Shown piece by piece: positions 27,339-35,570 of a stretch of 64,000 nt of DNA; the stretch's first letter is position 1; each line of letters opens with the position of its first letter. The notes below the pieces were generated by a model that worked only from the letters and a program-made list of their open reading frames with translations, was not told the origin of the DNA and made no database searches. The stretch is from Streptomyces sp. NBC_01288 (GTDB lineage: Bacteria; Actinomycetota; Actinomycetes; Streptomycetales; Streptomycetaceae), in assembly GCF_035982055.1 (NCBI RefSeq), contig NZ_CP108427.1, positions 10,105,001-10,169,000 on the forward strand. The letters run 5' to 3'. A program made the position numbers and the translations under genes.

Positions 27339-28537
27339 AACGGCGTGAGCGTCAGCCGTATCCCCGTCGGCGCCGTGTCCTGGACGTACGACGCGAAGTC
27401 CGCCACGTCGTCGAAGGCGAAGCCGTACGCCTTGCCGTCGGCGGTGGCCGCGTGGATCGCCTTCGCGTAGTGGTTCGTGAGGTCGGTGGCGTAGAAGCTC
27501 GATGCGTCGGTGGTCGGCTGGGCGGGGTTCGACAGGAGCGTCGAGCGGTTGAAACCGGCGCCGAGCACGGCCGCGACCGGGCCCGTGGTGCCGTCGTTCG
27601 GGGCGGCCAGGTTGCCGTCGCAGAACAGCACGTCCCGGGTCGACGGCTTGGCGAACGAGACCGAGGCCGGGCCGGTGAAGGTGAATTGCCCGGCGCGCAC
27701 CCGCCCGGTGAAGGCACCCGCGTTCGTGGTGACGGTGAGGTCCTTGCCGGTGTACGTGCTCCACACCTCGTCGATGTACGGCGCGAAGTAGTCCGCCGCG
27801 AACAGGCCCGCGTCCAGCCCGTGCCCCGGCGCGATGACCCGCGTGTCGTCCACGATCAGCGGGGCGAACGCCTCGACCTTCCGTACGGCGTCGAACACCG
27901 ACGCCCGGCCGCCGTCGCGCAGGGTGCCCGTCGTCTGGTCCTGGGCGCCGGTCAGCCGGATGCTCAGGGGCACGCTGAACATGTCGACCATCGTCGTGTT
28001 GCAGAACATGCCGGACGCGTTGTGCGTGAACTCCGCACAGTCGTGCAGCACCCCGTAGTTGGGGTCGGACGTCACCCAGCCGGCCGGGTACTGGAGTGCC
28101 GGGTTGCCGTTGCCGTCCGCCACGGCCTTGAACTTGAGCTTCGCGCCGAGCGACACATAGATGCGGCCCGACAGGTACGGGAGCGAAATGGTCGTCTCCG
28201 CACCGGAGTCGAGGCTGATCGCGTAGTCGGTGAAACCGTCCGCGCCGTTGTCCGAGAGCGCGATCGGCGCGATCGCCCCGTCGGGAGTGACCCGCACCTG
28301 CTTGCCGTCCACGTTTCCCACGACGTAGACGTGCACGTTGGCGTTGTCGAACGAGCCGCTGTTGTTGACCAGCGTCAGCGGGAGGGCGCCCGCCTGAGCG
28401 GCGCTGGTCTCCATGGACTTGGTGTCCGCGAGGGCGTGCGGTGCGAGCGCCGCGACGGCGGGGGCGGCCACCGCCGCACCGCCGAGGGCGAAGAGGAGCT
28501 TGCGGCGGCCGAGCGTGCGCTGGTGACGGGGAGTCAT
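27335..28537 (-). CDS. Secreted GH64 beta-1,3-glucanase (Tat-exported paralogue)
   Basis: A 400-residue secreted protein of GH64. The catalytic pair is Glu169 in CAEFTHN and Asp185 in MVDMFS, again 16 residues apart. The N terminus (RRKLLFALGG) looks like a twin-arginine signal, ending near ALAD. Cys167 and Cys179 flank the catalytic region and may form a disulfide. Start ATG at 28537 follows GGAGG. It is a paralogue of the enzyme at 11914-13101 with the same 14-bp palindrome upstream. The TAG stop lies inside a MITE terminal repeat, so the last residues may have been shaped by insertion. Confidence 0.9.
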   Translation of the reverse strand: MTPRHQRTLGRRKLLFALGGAAVAAPAVAALAPHALADTKSMETSAAQAGALPLTLVNNSGSFDNANVHVYVVGNVDGKQVRVTPDGAIAPIALSDNGADGFTDYAISLDSGAETTISLPYLSGRIYVSLGAKLKFKAVADGNGNPALQYPAGWVTSDPNYGVLHDCAEFTHNASGMFCNTTMVDMFSVPLSIRLTGAQDQTTGTLRDGGRASVFDAVRKVEAFAPLIVDDTRVIAPGHGLDAGLFAADYFAPYIDEVWSTYTGKDLTVTTNAGAFTGRVRAGQFTFTGPASVSFAKPSTRDVLFCDGNLAAPNDGTTGPVAAVLGAGFNRSTLLSNPAQPTTDASSFYATDLTNHYAKAIHAATADGKAYGFAFDDVADFASYVQDTAPTGIRLTLTPF

Positions 28538-28590
28538 GTGGGGGGACCTCCGGGCGAGTCGGACTGTTCGGAGCGACGGTGCCGACGCAT

Positions 28591-28604
28591 TGAGAGCGCT
28601 CTCA
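28591..28604. promoter_or_regulatory. 14-bp palindromic operator (second copy)
   Basis: TGAGAGCGCTCTCA, identical to 13150-13163, 54 nt upstream of the second GH64 start. Confidence 0.7.
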
Positions 28605-28721
28605 CAGCGAGCGTCGACACCGCCGCCGAGGCCCGATGTTACGCACGGCCAGGGGCTGAGCCAACAGTTCTGCGGGAACTCGTCACCGCGCTGACCTGCA
28701 CAGACGTGGCGAGATGAGTGA

Positions 28722-28750
28722 CTTAACCCCCACTTAAGGATCACTTAAGC
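28722..28750 (+). promoter_or_regulatory. Three 11-bp-spaced CTTAAnn direct repeats (PHO-box-like)
   Basis: CTTAACC, CTTAAGG and CTTAAGC begin at 28722, 28733 and 28744, exactly 11 bp apart. The 11-nt period and the CTTAACC unit resemble PhoP direct-repeat units. Confidence 0.5.
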
Positions 28751-28762
28751 GCCCGGCGAAGC

Positions 28763-28784
28763 GTTCACCCGTACTTCACCACCC
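28763..28784 (+). promoter_or_regulatory. PHO box (PhoP direct repeat)
   Basis: GTTCACCCGTA followed directly by CTTCACCACCC: two 11-nt units matching the Streptomyces PhoP consensus GTTCACC-n4. About 130 nt upstream of the GH92 start. Confidence 0.6.
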
Positions 28785-28909
28785 GTACCCGTGCGCCTCT
28801 TCCCTCCCATCGCGCGGCCTCCTAGCCTCACGACGCCCCCTGTCTCCTCGGCCCCATGTGCCTTCCTGTATCTCTCCCCATGTCCCTTCCCCGAAAGGCG
28901 ACTTGACGC

Positions 28910-31330
28910 ATGCGTCACCAACTCCTGGGCACGGCAAGACGGTTCGGCGTCGGAGCCGCGGCCGTGGCGGTCACGACCGCGCTCGCCGCAGCCGCGCCCT
29001 TCCCCGCGCTCGCCTCGGCGACCGGGCCGTCCGAGCGGCCGTCCGCGCTCGTCGACCCGCTGATCGGCTCCTCCAACGGCGGCAACACCTACCCCGGCGC
29101 CACCCTCCCGTACGGCATGATCGCCTGGTCCCCGACCAGCACCACCGGCGACCAGACCAGCACGGGCGCCGCCAACGGATACGAGTACGGCGCCACCCGC
29201 ATCCGCGGCCTGAGCCTCACCCACGTCAACGGCGCCGGCTGCAACCCCGGCGCGGCGGGTGACGTACCGATCATGCCGTTCGTCGGCGACGTCACCTCGT
29301 CCCCCTCGGCCGACACCAAGGACGCCGTGTACGCGTCGAACTTCTCGCACGCCGACGAGAAGGCCACCCCAGGCCGCTACACCCTCGGCCTCGCCTCCGG
29401 CGCCACCGCCGACCTCGCCGTCAGCAAGCGCGCCGGAGTCGCCGACTTCACCTTCCCCGCCGAGCGCCCGGCGAGCCTGCTCTTCCGCGTCTCCAACTCC
29501 CTCAACGGCAGCCAGGACGCACACGTCGACATCGACACCGCCCACCAGAAGGTGACCGGCTGGGTGTACACCGGAGCCTTCTGCGGGCGCCGCGCCAACG
29601 GCGGCGTCAACAACCGCAAGAGCTACTACAAGCTCTACTTCAGCGCCTCCTTCGACCGCGCCTTCTCCTCCGTCGGCACCTGGCACGACAGCACCGTGTC
29701 GCCTGGGTCGACGACGGCCTCCGGAGGGGAGGGTTACGCCACCGGCGCCGACCGCGCGGGACGCGGTTCCGGCGGCTGGGTCGGCTTCGACACCGCCTCT
29801 GACAACGATGTCCGCATGCGGATCGGCATCTCCTACGTCAGCCTCGGGGGAGCCGAGTCCAACCTCCGCCAGGAGATCGCCCCGCACGCGCGCGTGGCCG
29901 ACGTCGCCGAAGCCGGCGCCCGCGTGTGGGACCGCGAACTGAGCACCGTACGCGTCGACGGCGGCACCCCCGCCCGCCGCCAGACCTTCTACACGGCGCT
30001 CTACCACGCCCTCATGCAGCCCAACCTGATCAGCGACGAGGACGGCCGCTACTGGGGCATGGACCAGGCCGTGCACCGACTCGCGCGCGGGCAGCGGGCG
30101 CAGTACAGCAACTTCTCCGGCTGGGACCAGTACCGCGCCCAGATCCAGTTGCTCGCCCTCCTGAAGCCCACCGTCGCGGGCGACTTCGCCCAATCGCTCT
30201 ACAACTTCGCGCAGCAGAACGGCGGGATCTGGGACCGCTGGGTCCACATCAGCGGCGCCACCCACGTCATGACGGGCGACCCGACCGCCGCGACCCTGGC
30301 CACCTTCTACGCCATGGGCGTCCGCAACTTCGACTACAAGGGCGCCTTCGACTCCCTCGTCCACCAGGCCACCGTCCCCAACCCGGACGAACTCTCGGAC
30401 GCCGGCTGCCCCGGCCAGTGCGTGGGTCAACGCCCCAACCTGGCCCAGTACATGACCTCCCACTACGCGGCCCAGGATGCCTGCCACTGCTGGGGTGGCG
30501 CCGCCGAGACCCTGGAGGACGCCGTCGCGGACTCCGCCCTCGGACAGTGGGCCGAACTGCTCGGCCGTACCGCCGAGGCGAAGACCTTCACGGAACGCGG
30601 CGCCTACTGGCGCAACGTCTTCAACCCCGCCACCGGCTACATCCAGGCCCGCAACCTCGACGGCTCCTGGGTGGGCCCGTTCAACCCCGCGAGCGATCTC
30701 GGCTTCGCACAGGGCTCGGCCGCCGCGTACGTCTGGATGGTCCCGCAGGACGTACGGGGACTGGCCGAGGCGATGGGCGGCCGCGAGGCGGCGGCCACCC
30801 GGCTCGACGGCTTCTTCCACACCGCCGACGGTGCGTGGTCGGTCAGGGGCGGCGACGCACTGCGCTACGACCCGACCAACGAGCCCGACATCCACGCCCC
30901 CTGGCTCTACAACTCCCTCGGCCAGCCCTGGAAGACCCAGGCGACGGTCCGTCAGATCCTCGACACGGCCTACGGCACCGGCCCCAAGGGCCTGCCCGGC
31001 AACGACGACCTCGGCACCATGTCCGCCTGGTACGTCCTCTCCGCCCTCGGGATCTATCCGCGCACCCCGGGCAGCGCCGACCTGCTGCTCGGCGCACCGC
31101 TCTTCCCGAAGGCGGTCGTCGACCGGCCCGGCCGCACGGACCTCGTCATCACCGCCCCCGACGCCGACGACACCCACCAGTACGTCGACACCGTACGCCT
31201 CGACGGCCGTGACCTCACGCGCGCGTGGACCGGCGCCGGCCTGACGCTCAAGGGCGGCAGGCTGGACTTCCGGCTCGCCACCGAACCGAACACGAGCTGG
31301 GGGACCGACCCGGGACAACTGCCGAAGTGA
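28910..31330 (+). CDS. Secreted GH92 alpha-1,2-mannosidase
   Basis: An 806-residue secreted protein with a signal peptide (to about residue 36). It matches glycoside hydrolase family 92: the start of the mature domain reads VDPLIGSSNGGNTYPGATLPYG. The C-terminal catalytic region has NEPDIHAPWLYN and GNDDLGTMSAWYVLSALGIYP, which hold the acid and calcium-binding/base residues. GH92 enzymes are calcium-dependent inverting exo-alpha-mannosidases that act on high-mannose N-glycans or yeast mannan. Together with the nearby GH64 glucanase it suggests attack on fungal cell walls. Strong terminator at 31365. Confidence 0.93.
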   Translation: MRHQLLGTARRFGVGAAAVAVTTALAAAAPFPALASATGPSERPSALVDPLIGSSNGGNTYPGATLPYGMIAWSPTSTTGDQTSTGAANGYEYGATRIRGLSLTHVNGAGCNPGAAGDVPIMPFVGDVTSSPSADTKDAVYASNFSHADEKATPGRYTLGLASGATADLAVSKRAGVADFTFPAERPASLLFRVSNSLNGSQDAHVDIDTAHQKVTGWVYTGAFCGRRANGGVNNRKSYYKLYFSASFDRAFSSVGTWHDSTVSPGSTTASGGEGYATGADRAGRGSGGWVGFDTASDNDVRMRIGISYVSLGGAESNLRQEIAPHARVADVAEAGARVWDRELSTVRVDGGTPARRQTFYTALYHALMQPNLISDEDGRYWGMDQAVHRLARGQRAQYSNFSGWDQYRAQIQLLALLKPTVAGDFAQSLYNFAQQNGGIWDRWVHISGATHVMTGDPTAATLATFYAMGVRNFDYKGAFDSLVHQATVPNPDELSDAGCPGQCVGQRPNLAQYMTSHYAAQDACHCWGGAAETLEDAVADSALGQWAELLGRTAEAKTFTERGAYWRNVFNPATGYIQARNLDGSWVGPFNPASDLGFAQGSAAAYVWMVPQDVRGLAEAMGGREAAATRLDGFFHTADGAWSVRGGDALRYDPTNEPDIHAPWLYNSLGQPWKTQATVRQILDTAYGTGPKGLPGNDDLGTMSAWYVLSALGIYPRTPGSADLLLGAPLFPKAVVDRPGRTDLVITAPDADDTHQYVDTVRLDGRDLTRAWTGAGLTLKGGRLDFRLATEPNTSWGTDPGQLPK

Positions 31331-31364
31331 TGCGCATCGGGTGACGCACTCCAGGTGACGCGCA

Positions 31365-31397
31365 CCGGCCCGGCGGAGTACCGCTCCGCCGGGCCGG
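31365..31397. terminator. Strong hairpin terminator after GH92
   Basis: Perfect 14-bp stem (CCGGCCCGGCGGAG and complement) with 5-nt loop, followed by GAAAAT, 35 nt after the mannosidase stop. Confidence 0.85.
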
Positions 31398-31480
31398 CCC
31401 GAAAATACGTTGGACGGGTGGGAGATCATCGCCTAACGTGTGCGTGCACGCCCTGAGACCAGCGGAAGGAGGCGAGTGCC

Positions 31481-31537
31481 ATGAGGTTCACAACACCCCA
31501 GCGCTCCCTCCCCGTTGCCCCGGCGTGGCACGACTGA
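31481..31537 (+). CDS. Putative 18-residue leader peptide upstream of GNAT gene
   Basis: A short frame encoding MRFTTPQRSLPVAPAWHD, with a strong Shine-Dalgarno (AAGGAGG, 8 nt before ATG). It ends 45 nt before the GNAT start. Its stop is 5 nt before the left arm of an inverted repeat whose right arm overlaps the next ribosome binding site. No family recognised; coding is suggested only by the ribosome site and placement. Confidence 0.45.
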   Translation: MRFTTPQRSLPVAPAWHD

Positions 31538-31542
31538 CCTGA

Positions 31543-31573
31543 CCGGGAGCGCTCCACGCAGTACCCCTCCCGG
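31543..31573 (+). promoter_or_regulatory. Hairpin overlapping the GNAT ribosome binding site
   Basis: CCGGGAG (31543-31549) can pair with CTCCCGG (31567-31573); the last two bases belong to the GGAGG at 31572-31576. The loop holds the palindrome GAGCGCTC. It could block initiation unless opened by a ribosome finishing the upstream short frame. Confidence 0.4.
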
Positions 31574-31582
31574 AGGAAACCC

Positions 31583-32473
31583 ATGACCGATCTGGTCATC
31601 CGCGCGCTCGACGAGAGCGACGCCCATCTTTTCGACACCCTTCCCGACTCCCTCGGCGCCCGAGCCGCGCACCGCCTGACGGCCTGGCGGCCCGACTGGC
31701 AGCGGGTGGCACTGCGCGACGGCACGGTCGTCGCGCGCGCCGCCTGGTGGGGCGGCCCGAACGACACCGAACCCCTCACCATCGACTGCTTCGACGTGAT
31801 CGAGGGCGAGGAGGAGGCGGGGGCCGAACTCCTGCGCAGCGCGCCCTGGCATGTCGGCGCGGAACTGAACCTCCCCGCCGGCTGGCGCGACAACCCCGAG
31901 ATCCGTGCCGCCGCCGAGACACGCTTCACCGCCCTGCGCGCGGCCGGGTACGACCTCCTGGTCGAGCGTTTCATCTACCGGTGGACCCCGGAGTGCGGAC
32001 TGCCCGAGCGCCCCGGCCGCCTCGTCTTCGCCCCCGAACCGGACGACGCCGTCTTCTTCGACGCCCTGCGCCGCATCCACTCCGTCACCCTCGACGCCCA
32101 TGCCCAACTGGCCATCCGACAAGGGGGAGTCGAGAAGGCCGCACAGGAGGAGATCGACTTCTTCCGCTGGTGCCCGTCCCCGCGCGAGTGGTGGCAGATC
32201 GCCCGCACCCCCGAGGGAGACCTCGCGGGAATCCACATCCCGGCCCACAACCCGTCGGGCCCCTGCATCGGCTTCATCGGCGTCGTACCGGAACAGCGCG
32301 GCCACGGCTACGCCCGCGACCTGCTGGCCGAGTGCACGCACTATCTCGCCGAGCGGGGCGCCGAGTTCATCGCGGCGGCGACGGACCAGGGCAACTTCCC
32401 GATGGCCGCGCACTTCGCCAAGGTCGGCTATCCGGTCATCCGGGAGCGGGCCAACTTCCATGTCGTCGAGTAG
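31583..32473 (+). CDS. GNAT family N-acetyltransferase
   Basis: A 296-residue protein. The C-terminal half (from about residue 150) is a GNAT domain with the acetyl-CoA motif A FIGVVPEQRGHGYARDLLAECTHYL. The N-terminal half (ALDESDAHLFDTLPDSLG onwards) looks like a degenerate second GNAT lobe, so this may be a tandem GNAT protein. Start ATG at 31583 follows GGAGG. Substrate unknown. A 20-bp-stem terminator follows at 32498. Confidence 0.85.
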   Translation: MTDLVIRALDESDAHLFDTLPDSLGARAAHRLTAWRPDWQRVALRDGTVVARAAWWGGPNDTEPLTIDCFDVIEGEEEAGAELLRSAPWHVGAELNLPAGWRDNPEIRAAAETRFTALRAAGYDLLVERFIYRWTPECGLPERPGRLVFAPEPDDAVFFDALRRIHSVTLDAHAQLAIRQGGVEKAAQEEIDFFRWCPSPREWWQIARTPEGDLAGIHIPAHNPSGPCIGFIGVVPEQRGHGYARDLLAECTHYLAERGAEFIAAATDQGNFPMAAHFAKVGYPVIRERANFHVVE

Positions 32474-32497
32474 GCGCGACGGAACGTAGGCGGACAG

Positions 32498-32540
32498 GAC
32501 AGTCGCTCCGGCCCGCGCGACGCGGGCCGGGGCGACTGTC
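32498..32540. terminator. Very strong hairpin terminator after GNAT
   Basis: Two 20-nt arms (32498-32517 and 32521-32540) pair with a single T:G wobble and a 3-nt loop, 25 nt beyond the GNAT stop. Confidence 0.88.
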
Positions 32541-32594
32541 AGTGCCGGGTGCCATGCTGGCGGCAGGTCGATCCACGGCGGGATGGAGGCGGGC

Positions 32595-32945
32595 ATGGGG
32601 TTCGTCGGCGAGGTCTGGCAGGTGCGCAGGGGCGAGGAGTCGGTCGGGGAGATCCTGATCGACGACGCCGACTTCCCCTGGCTGTCGGGCAAGTTCACCG
32701 CCGGTGCGGCGTTCGGTGACGTAGAGGAGCTGTTCGCGCGGGAACTGGCCTTGACGAAGGTGGACGACGACGGGCACTGGGCACGGTGGGAGGAGGCCTA
32801 CGACGAGATCAGCCGACAGGTGACGCTGACCTCGCCGGACGGTCCCGTGCCCGAGTTCCTGCTGCATATCGAGGGGGAGCGGGCCTGGTTCCGGTGGAGT
32901 GACGAGCCGTTCGACGAGGACGAGGAGGCGCCCGGTGGCGAGTGA
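32595..32945 (+). CDS. Hypothetical acidic protein, conserved type in Streptomyces
   Basis: A 116-residue acidic protein (MGFVGEVWQVRRGEESVGEI...). It has predicted alpha/beta content and an acidic tail (DEPFDEDEEAPGGE). No signal peptide or membrane segment. I chose the ATG at 32595 because GGAGG lies 5 nt upstream; an in-frame ATG at 32583 lacks one. The family seems common in Streptomyces but has no known function. Convergent with the next gene; the stops are adjacent. Confidence 0.7.
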   Translation: MGFVGEVWQVRRGEESVGEILIDDADFPWLSGKFTAGAAFGDVEELFARELALTKVDDDGHWARWEEAYDEISRQVTLTSPDGPVPEFLLHIEGERAWFRWSDEPFDEDEEAPGGE

Positions 32946-33845
32946 TCAGGCGACTGACCAGGCAGGCTCGCTGTCCACCATCGCCTCGGCCTCGGCCAGG
33001 ATCTCGGTGACCCGCTGCCCGAAGACCGCGTCGCACGCGTGCGGCTGCCCTGTGCGTACGGCCTCGCTCAGCGCGTCGGCGGCCCGCCCCAGGGCGGACA
33101 CCGCGTCGCCCGAGCTGTCCGGAAGGCTGGTCACCCCTGCCGCCCCGCGCAGCTCGACCGTGGCTCCCGCCGCCGCGGTCGGCGCGGTGAGACTCAGCGT
33201 CAGCGTGCTGGACGCACCGCCGACGTGGTCCAGAACCAGCACGACCGTGTCGCCGGGACCCCGCACGGCGGCGGCCACCCGCCGTACATCACCGAGGACG
33301 GGCAGCAACACGGACAGGGCATGCGGGCCCACGTCCCACAGTGCGCCCTTCTCCTGCCGCCAGGGCGAGGCCGCGAACGGGCTGTCGGTGGTGAACACCG
33401 AGCCGAGCCACTCGGCCCGAGCCGTGAACCAGCCCTCCGCCGCTGCCTGTTCGGTGATCCAGACCTCCGTCTCAGGCTGGAAGCGGGTGGTGAAGAACAC
33501 GACCGACGCGACCCCGGCCTCCCGCACCGCGTCGACCACGGCCCGCCCCTGCTCCACCGTCGGCGCGAGGGGCTTGTCCAGCAGCAGATGCCGTCCCGCC
33601 CGCGCGGCCCGCACCGCCAACTCGGCCTGGATCGACGGCGGCAGTGCCACGGCGACGGCGTCCACGTCCGCGAGCAGGGCGTCGACATCGTCGTAGGCCG
33701 GTACCCCGTACTGGTCGGCCAGCTCCTTGGCGGCGTCGGGGCGGCGACCCCACACGCCCGCGAAGTCCCACGCGCCGTGCCCACTGAGGGCGGGGGCGTG
33801 AGCCATCTGCGCCCAGGGGCCGGTGCCGAGCAGTCCGATGCGCAT
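32946..33845 (-). CDS. Gfo/Idh/MocA family NAD(P)-dependent oxidoreductase
   Basis: A 299-residue protein. The N-terminal Rossmann fold starts IGLLGTGPWAQMAHAPAL, and the conserved LLLDKPLAPT block supplies the catalytic Lys. The C-terminal half has the family beta-sheet domain, with WDVGPHALSVLLPVLG carrying the usual Asp and His. These enzymes oxidise or reduce sugars, inositols or other small compounds. No sugar transporter adjoins it, so the substrate is open. Start ATG at 33845. Confidence 0.9.
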   Translation of the reverse strand: MRIGLLGTGPWAQMAHAPALSGHGAWDFAGVWGRRPDAAKELADQYGVPAYDDVDALLADVDAVAVALPPSIQAELAVRAARAGRHLLLDKPLAPTVEQGRAVVDAVREAGVASVVFFTTRFQPETEVWITEQAAAEGWFTARAEWLGSVFTTDSPFAASPWRQEKGALWDVGPHALSVLLPVLGDVRRVAAAVRGPGDTVVLVLDHVGGASSTLTLSLTAPTAAAGATVELRGAAGVTSLPDSSGDAVSALGRAADALSEAVRTGQPHACDAVFGQRVTEILAEAEAMVDSEPAWSVA

Positions 33846-34066
33846 AGCGGTGCCTTTCCACGGTCGAACCTGGTGACGAGCCCCGACCCGATGCGATCGG
33901 CCGGTCGCCGGTGAGCGTGCCACATGAACGGGGCGGGTGCGCAAGCCCCTACCGCGACCGGGGCTGCTGACCGATGCGACGACACGTGCGTGGACCTGCT
34001 GGTGGGACGTGTCGTGTGCCTGATTCCCGTCGGGCAGTTCTTCGTCTTTGCGGCGGCGTGAGAGGG

Positions 34067-34846
34067 TCAGCGGGCGGTGTAGCCGCCGTCGACGGGAAGC
34101 GCGATGCCGGTGACGTAGCTGGATCGCTCCGAGCACAACCACACGATGGCGTCGGCGATCTCCTCCGGTTCCGCTATCCGGCCGAGCGGGTGAGCGGCTG
34201 CCAGTTCGGCGTGCAGCTCGGGATTGTCGTCGACCATGCCGGCGACGAGCGGGGTGTTGACCAGGCCGGGGCACACGGCGTTGACGCGGATGCCTACGCC
34301 GGCGTAGTCGAGCGCGGCACTCTTGGTCAGGCCGATCTCGGCGTGCTTGGAGGCGACGTAGCCCGCGTACCCGCCGACGCCGACCAGTCCGGCGCCCGAG
34401 GATATGTTCACGATGGCACCGCTGGAGTACGGCACCATGCGGGCCAGTTCGTGCTTCAGGGAGTAGAACATCCCACGCACGTTCGTCGCGAGCATCAGGT
34501 CGAGAGTCTCAACGGGGTAGTCGGCCAGGGCGGAGGCGCTGTTGCCGCCGTCGACGCCGGCGCTGTTGACGGCCATGTGAAGCTGTCCCGCGGGTGACGC
34601 GGCGGCCTTCACCGCCTGTTCCACGGCGTCTTCGTCGTGGACGTCGGCGACGACGTACCGGGCGGTTCCACCTGCGTCGGTGATGAGCTTGACGGTCTGC
34701 TCCAGGGTCGCGGCGGTGCGGCCGGCCACCGTGACGGTGCACCCCTGCGCGGCCAGCGCCACGGCCGCGGCGCGGCCGATTCCACTGCCGCCTCCCGTGA
34801 CGAGTACGTACGCGCCGTCGAACTGCCTGTCGGTCCTGGCTGCCAT
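34067..34846 (-). CDS. SDR family NAD(P)-dependent oxidoreductase
   Basis: A 259-residue classical SDR: cofactor motif TGGGSGIG near residue 17, NSAG, catalytic Ser in NISSGAG, and YxxxK in YAGYVASK. The C-terminal GIALPVDGGYTAR is typical of the FabG-like group. ATG at 34846 follows GAGGACAGC; the frame extends upstream without a good ribosome site. It lies divergent to a degenerate MmyB-type regulator; in Streptomyces such regulator-SDR pairs are common, so the intergenic region probably carried the operator. Confidence 0.9.
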   Translation of the reverse strand: MAARTDRQFDGAYVLVTGGGSGIGRAAAVALAAQGCTVTVAGRTAATLEQTVKLITDAGGTARYVVADVHDEDAVEQAVKAAASPAGQLHMAVNSAGVDGGNSASALADYPVETLDLMLATNVRGMFYSLKHELARMVPYSSGAIVNISSGAGLVGVGGYAGYVASKHAEIGLTKSAALDYAGVGIRVNAVCPGLVNTPLVAGMVDDNPELHAELAAAHPLGRIAEPEEIADAIVWLCSERSSYVTGIALPVDGGYTAR

Positions 34847-35083
34847 GGTGCTGTCCTCACGTGAGTGGTCGAATCGGTGCCCGTCACTCGCGGGCACTGG
34901 TCCAGCAGACGCCGTTCTGCCTGGTCGGGCCGCGTGTCCTGTCGCGGTCCGCCGAGAATCGGCTGCTTCCCCTTGAGTCAAACACCGCAGGCGGCGGGGG
35001 CGGGAGACCCATCTGGTCCGGGGGTCCGACGGACCCCCTTTCGCGTAGCCGCGACGGCACGTCGCCGGTCTACGGTCGGCGCC
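34847..35083. other. Divergent promoter region of the SDR gene and regulator remnant
   Basis: About 240 bp with no gene. It holds TTGAGTCA near 34973 and GC-rich direct repeats but no clear palindrome. Confidence 0.4.
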
Positions 35084-35535
35084 ATGGCGGAGGAGCCCGA
35101 CACCGAACCGCGGGACTTCCCGCGCTCACGCCGTGCCAGGGTCACCCCCTGAGGAGGCGGGACTGCGGTCCGCTCCAGGTGCGCGGCGCATACCGGGCCC
35201 GCGACGCGCGGAGGCCGCCCTACCGGCACCATTACGTGCGCCTGGAACGCGGCCGCAACCCGCACATGTCCACCTCCGTGCTGGATGCGATCGCCCGCGC
35301 GCTGTGACTGTTCGACGCGGAGCGCACCCATCTGCTGCGGCTGAGGCCGAGTTCGGCAGGTCGGCCCAGCACGATGGCAAGGCCCTGCGGGCGGCGGAGC
35401 ACTCGCCGCCCGCAACGGGTGGTTCCCGGCCCGGGAACGGCGGTCGGGCGGCGAGGAATGCCGCTGGTCCTGCGGAACCGCCTCGAAGTCCCGCTCGCGT
35501 TCGCCCAGTTGAGCCGCAGTGCAACCGCGATCCTG
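35084..35535 (+). pseudogene. Degenerate MmyB-like XRE family regulator
   Basis: Pieces of one MmyB-type regulator can be read in order but in different frames. From ATG 35084 comes DFPRSRRARVTP and then a stop. In another frame follows EEAGLRSAPGARRIPGPRRAEAALPA. A third frame carries HHYVRLERGRNPHMSTSVLDAIARAL, a stop, then LFDAERTHLLRLRP. A fourth piece, LVLRNRLEVPLAFAQL, matches the start of the ligand domain. This is the expected order for an HTH_31 plus MmyB protein. At least two frameshifts and two stops, and the C-terminal domain is missing, so it is not functional. It was divergent from the SDR gene, its likely target. Confidence 0.75.
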
Positions 35536-35570
35536 CTCAGCCGACCTCAGCCGACCTCAGCCGACCTCAG
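35536..35570. repeat. Tandem repeat, 3.5 copies of CTCAGCCGAC
   Basis: Ten-bp units repeat perfectly from 35536; the last half unit overlaps the TGA stop of the SGNH hydrolase gene. Confidence 0.9.

Larger units (their letters stand above)
28538..28909. other. 372-bp divergent intergenic region with operator and PHO-box-like repeats
   Basis: Lies between the divergent GH64 and GH92 genes. It contains the TGAGAGCGCTCTCA palindrome near the GH64 side, three CTTAA repeats with 11-bp period in the middle, and a two-unit GTTCACC/CTTCACC site. No open reading frame of note. Confidence 0.6.

Noticed and set aside
28745..31429. A long minus-strand open frame opposite the GH92 gene
   Set aside because: Antisense shadow of the mannosidase, rich in Gly/Val/Arg; the plus-strand frame has clear GH92 motifs.
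31541..31556. Third copy of the glucanase operator (GGGAGCGCTCC)
   Set aside because: Only the inner 10 bases are palindromic and the flanks do not match TGAGAGCGCTCTCA; it sits in a transcript leader.
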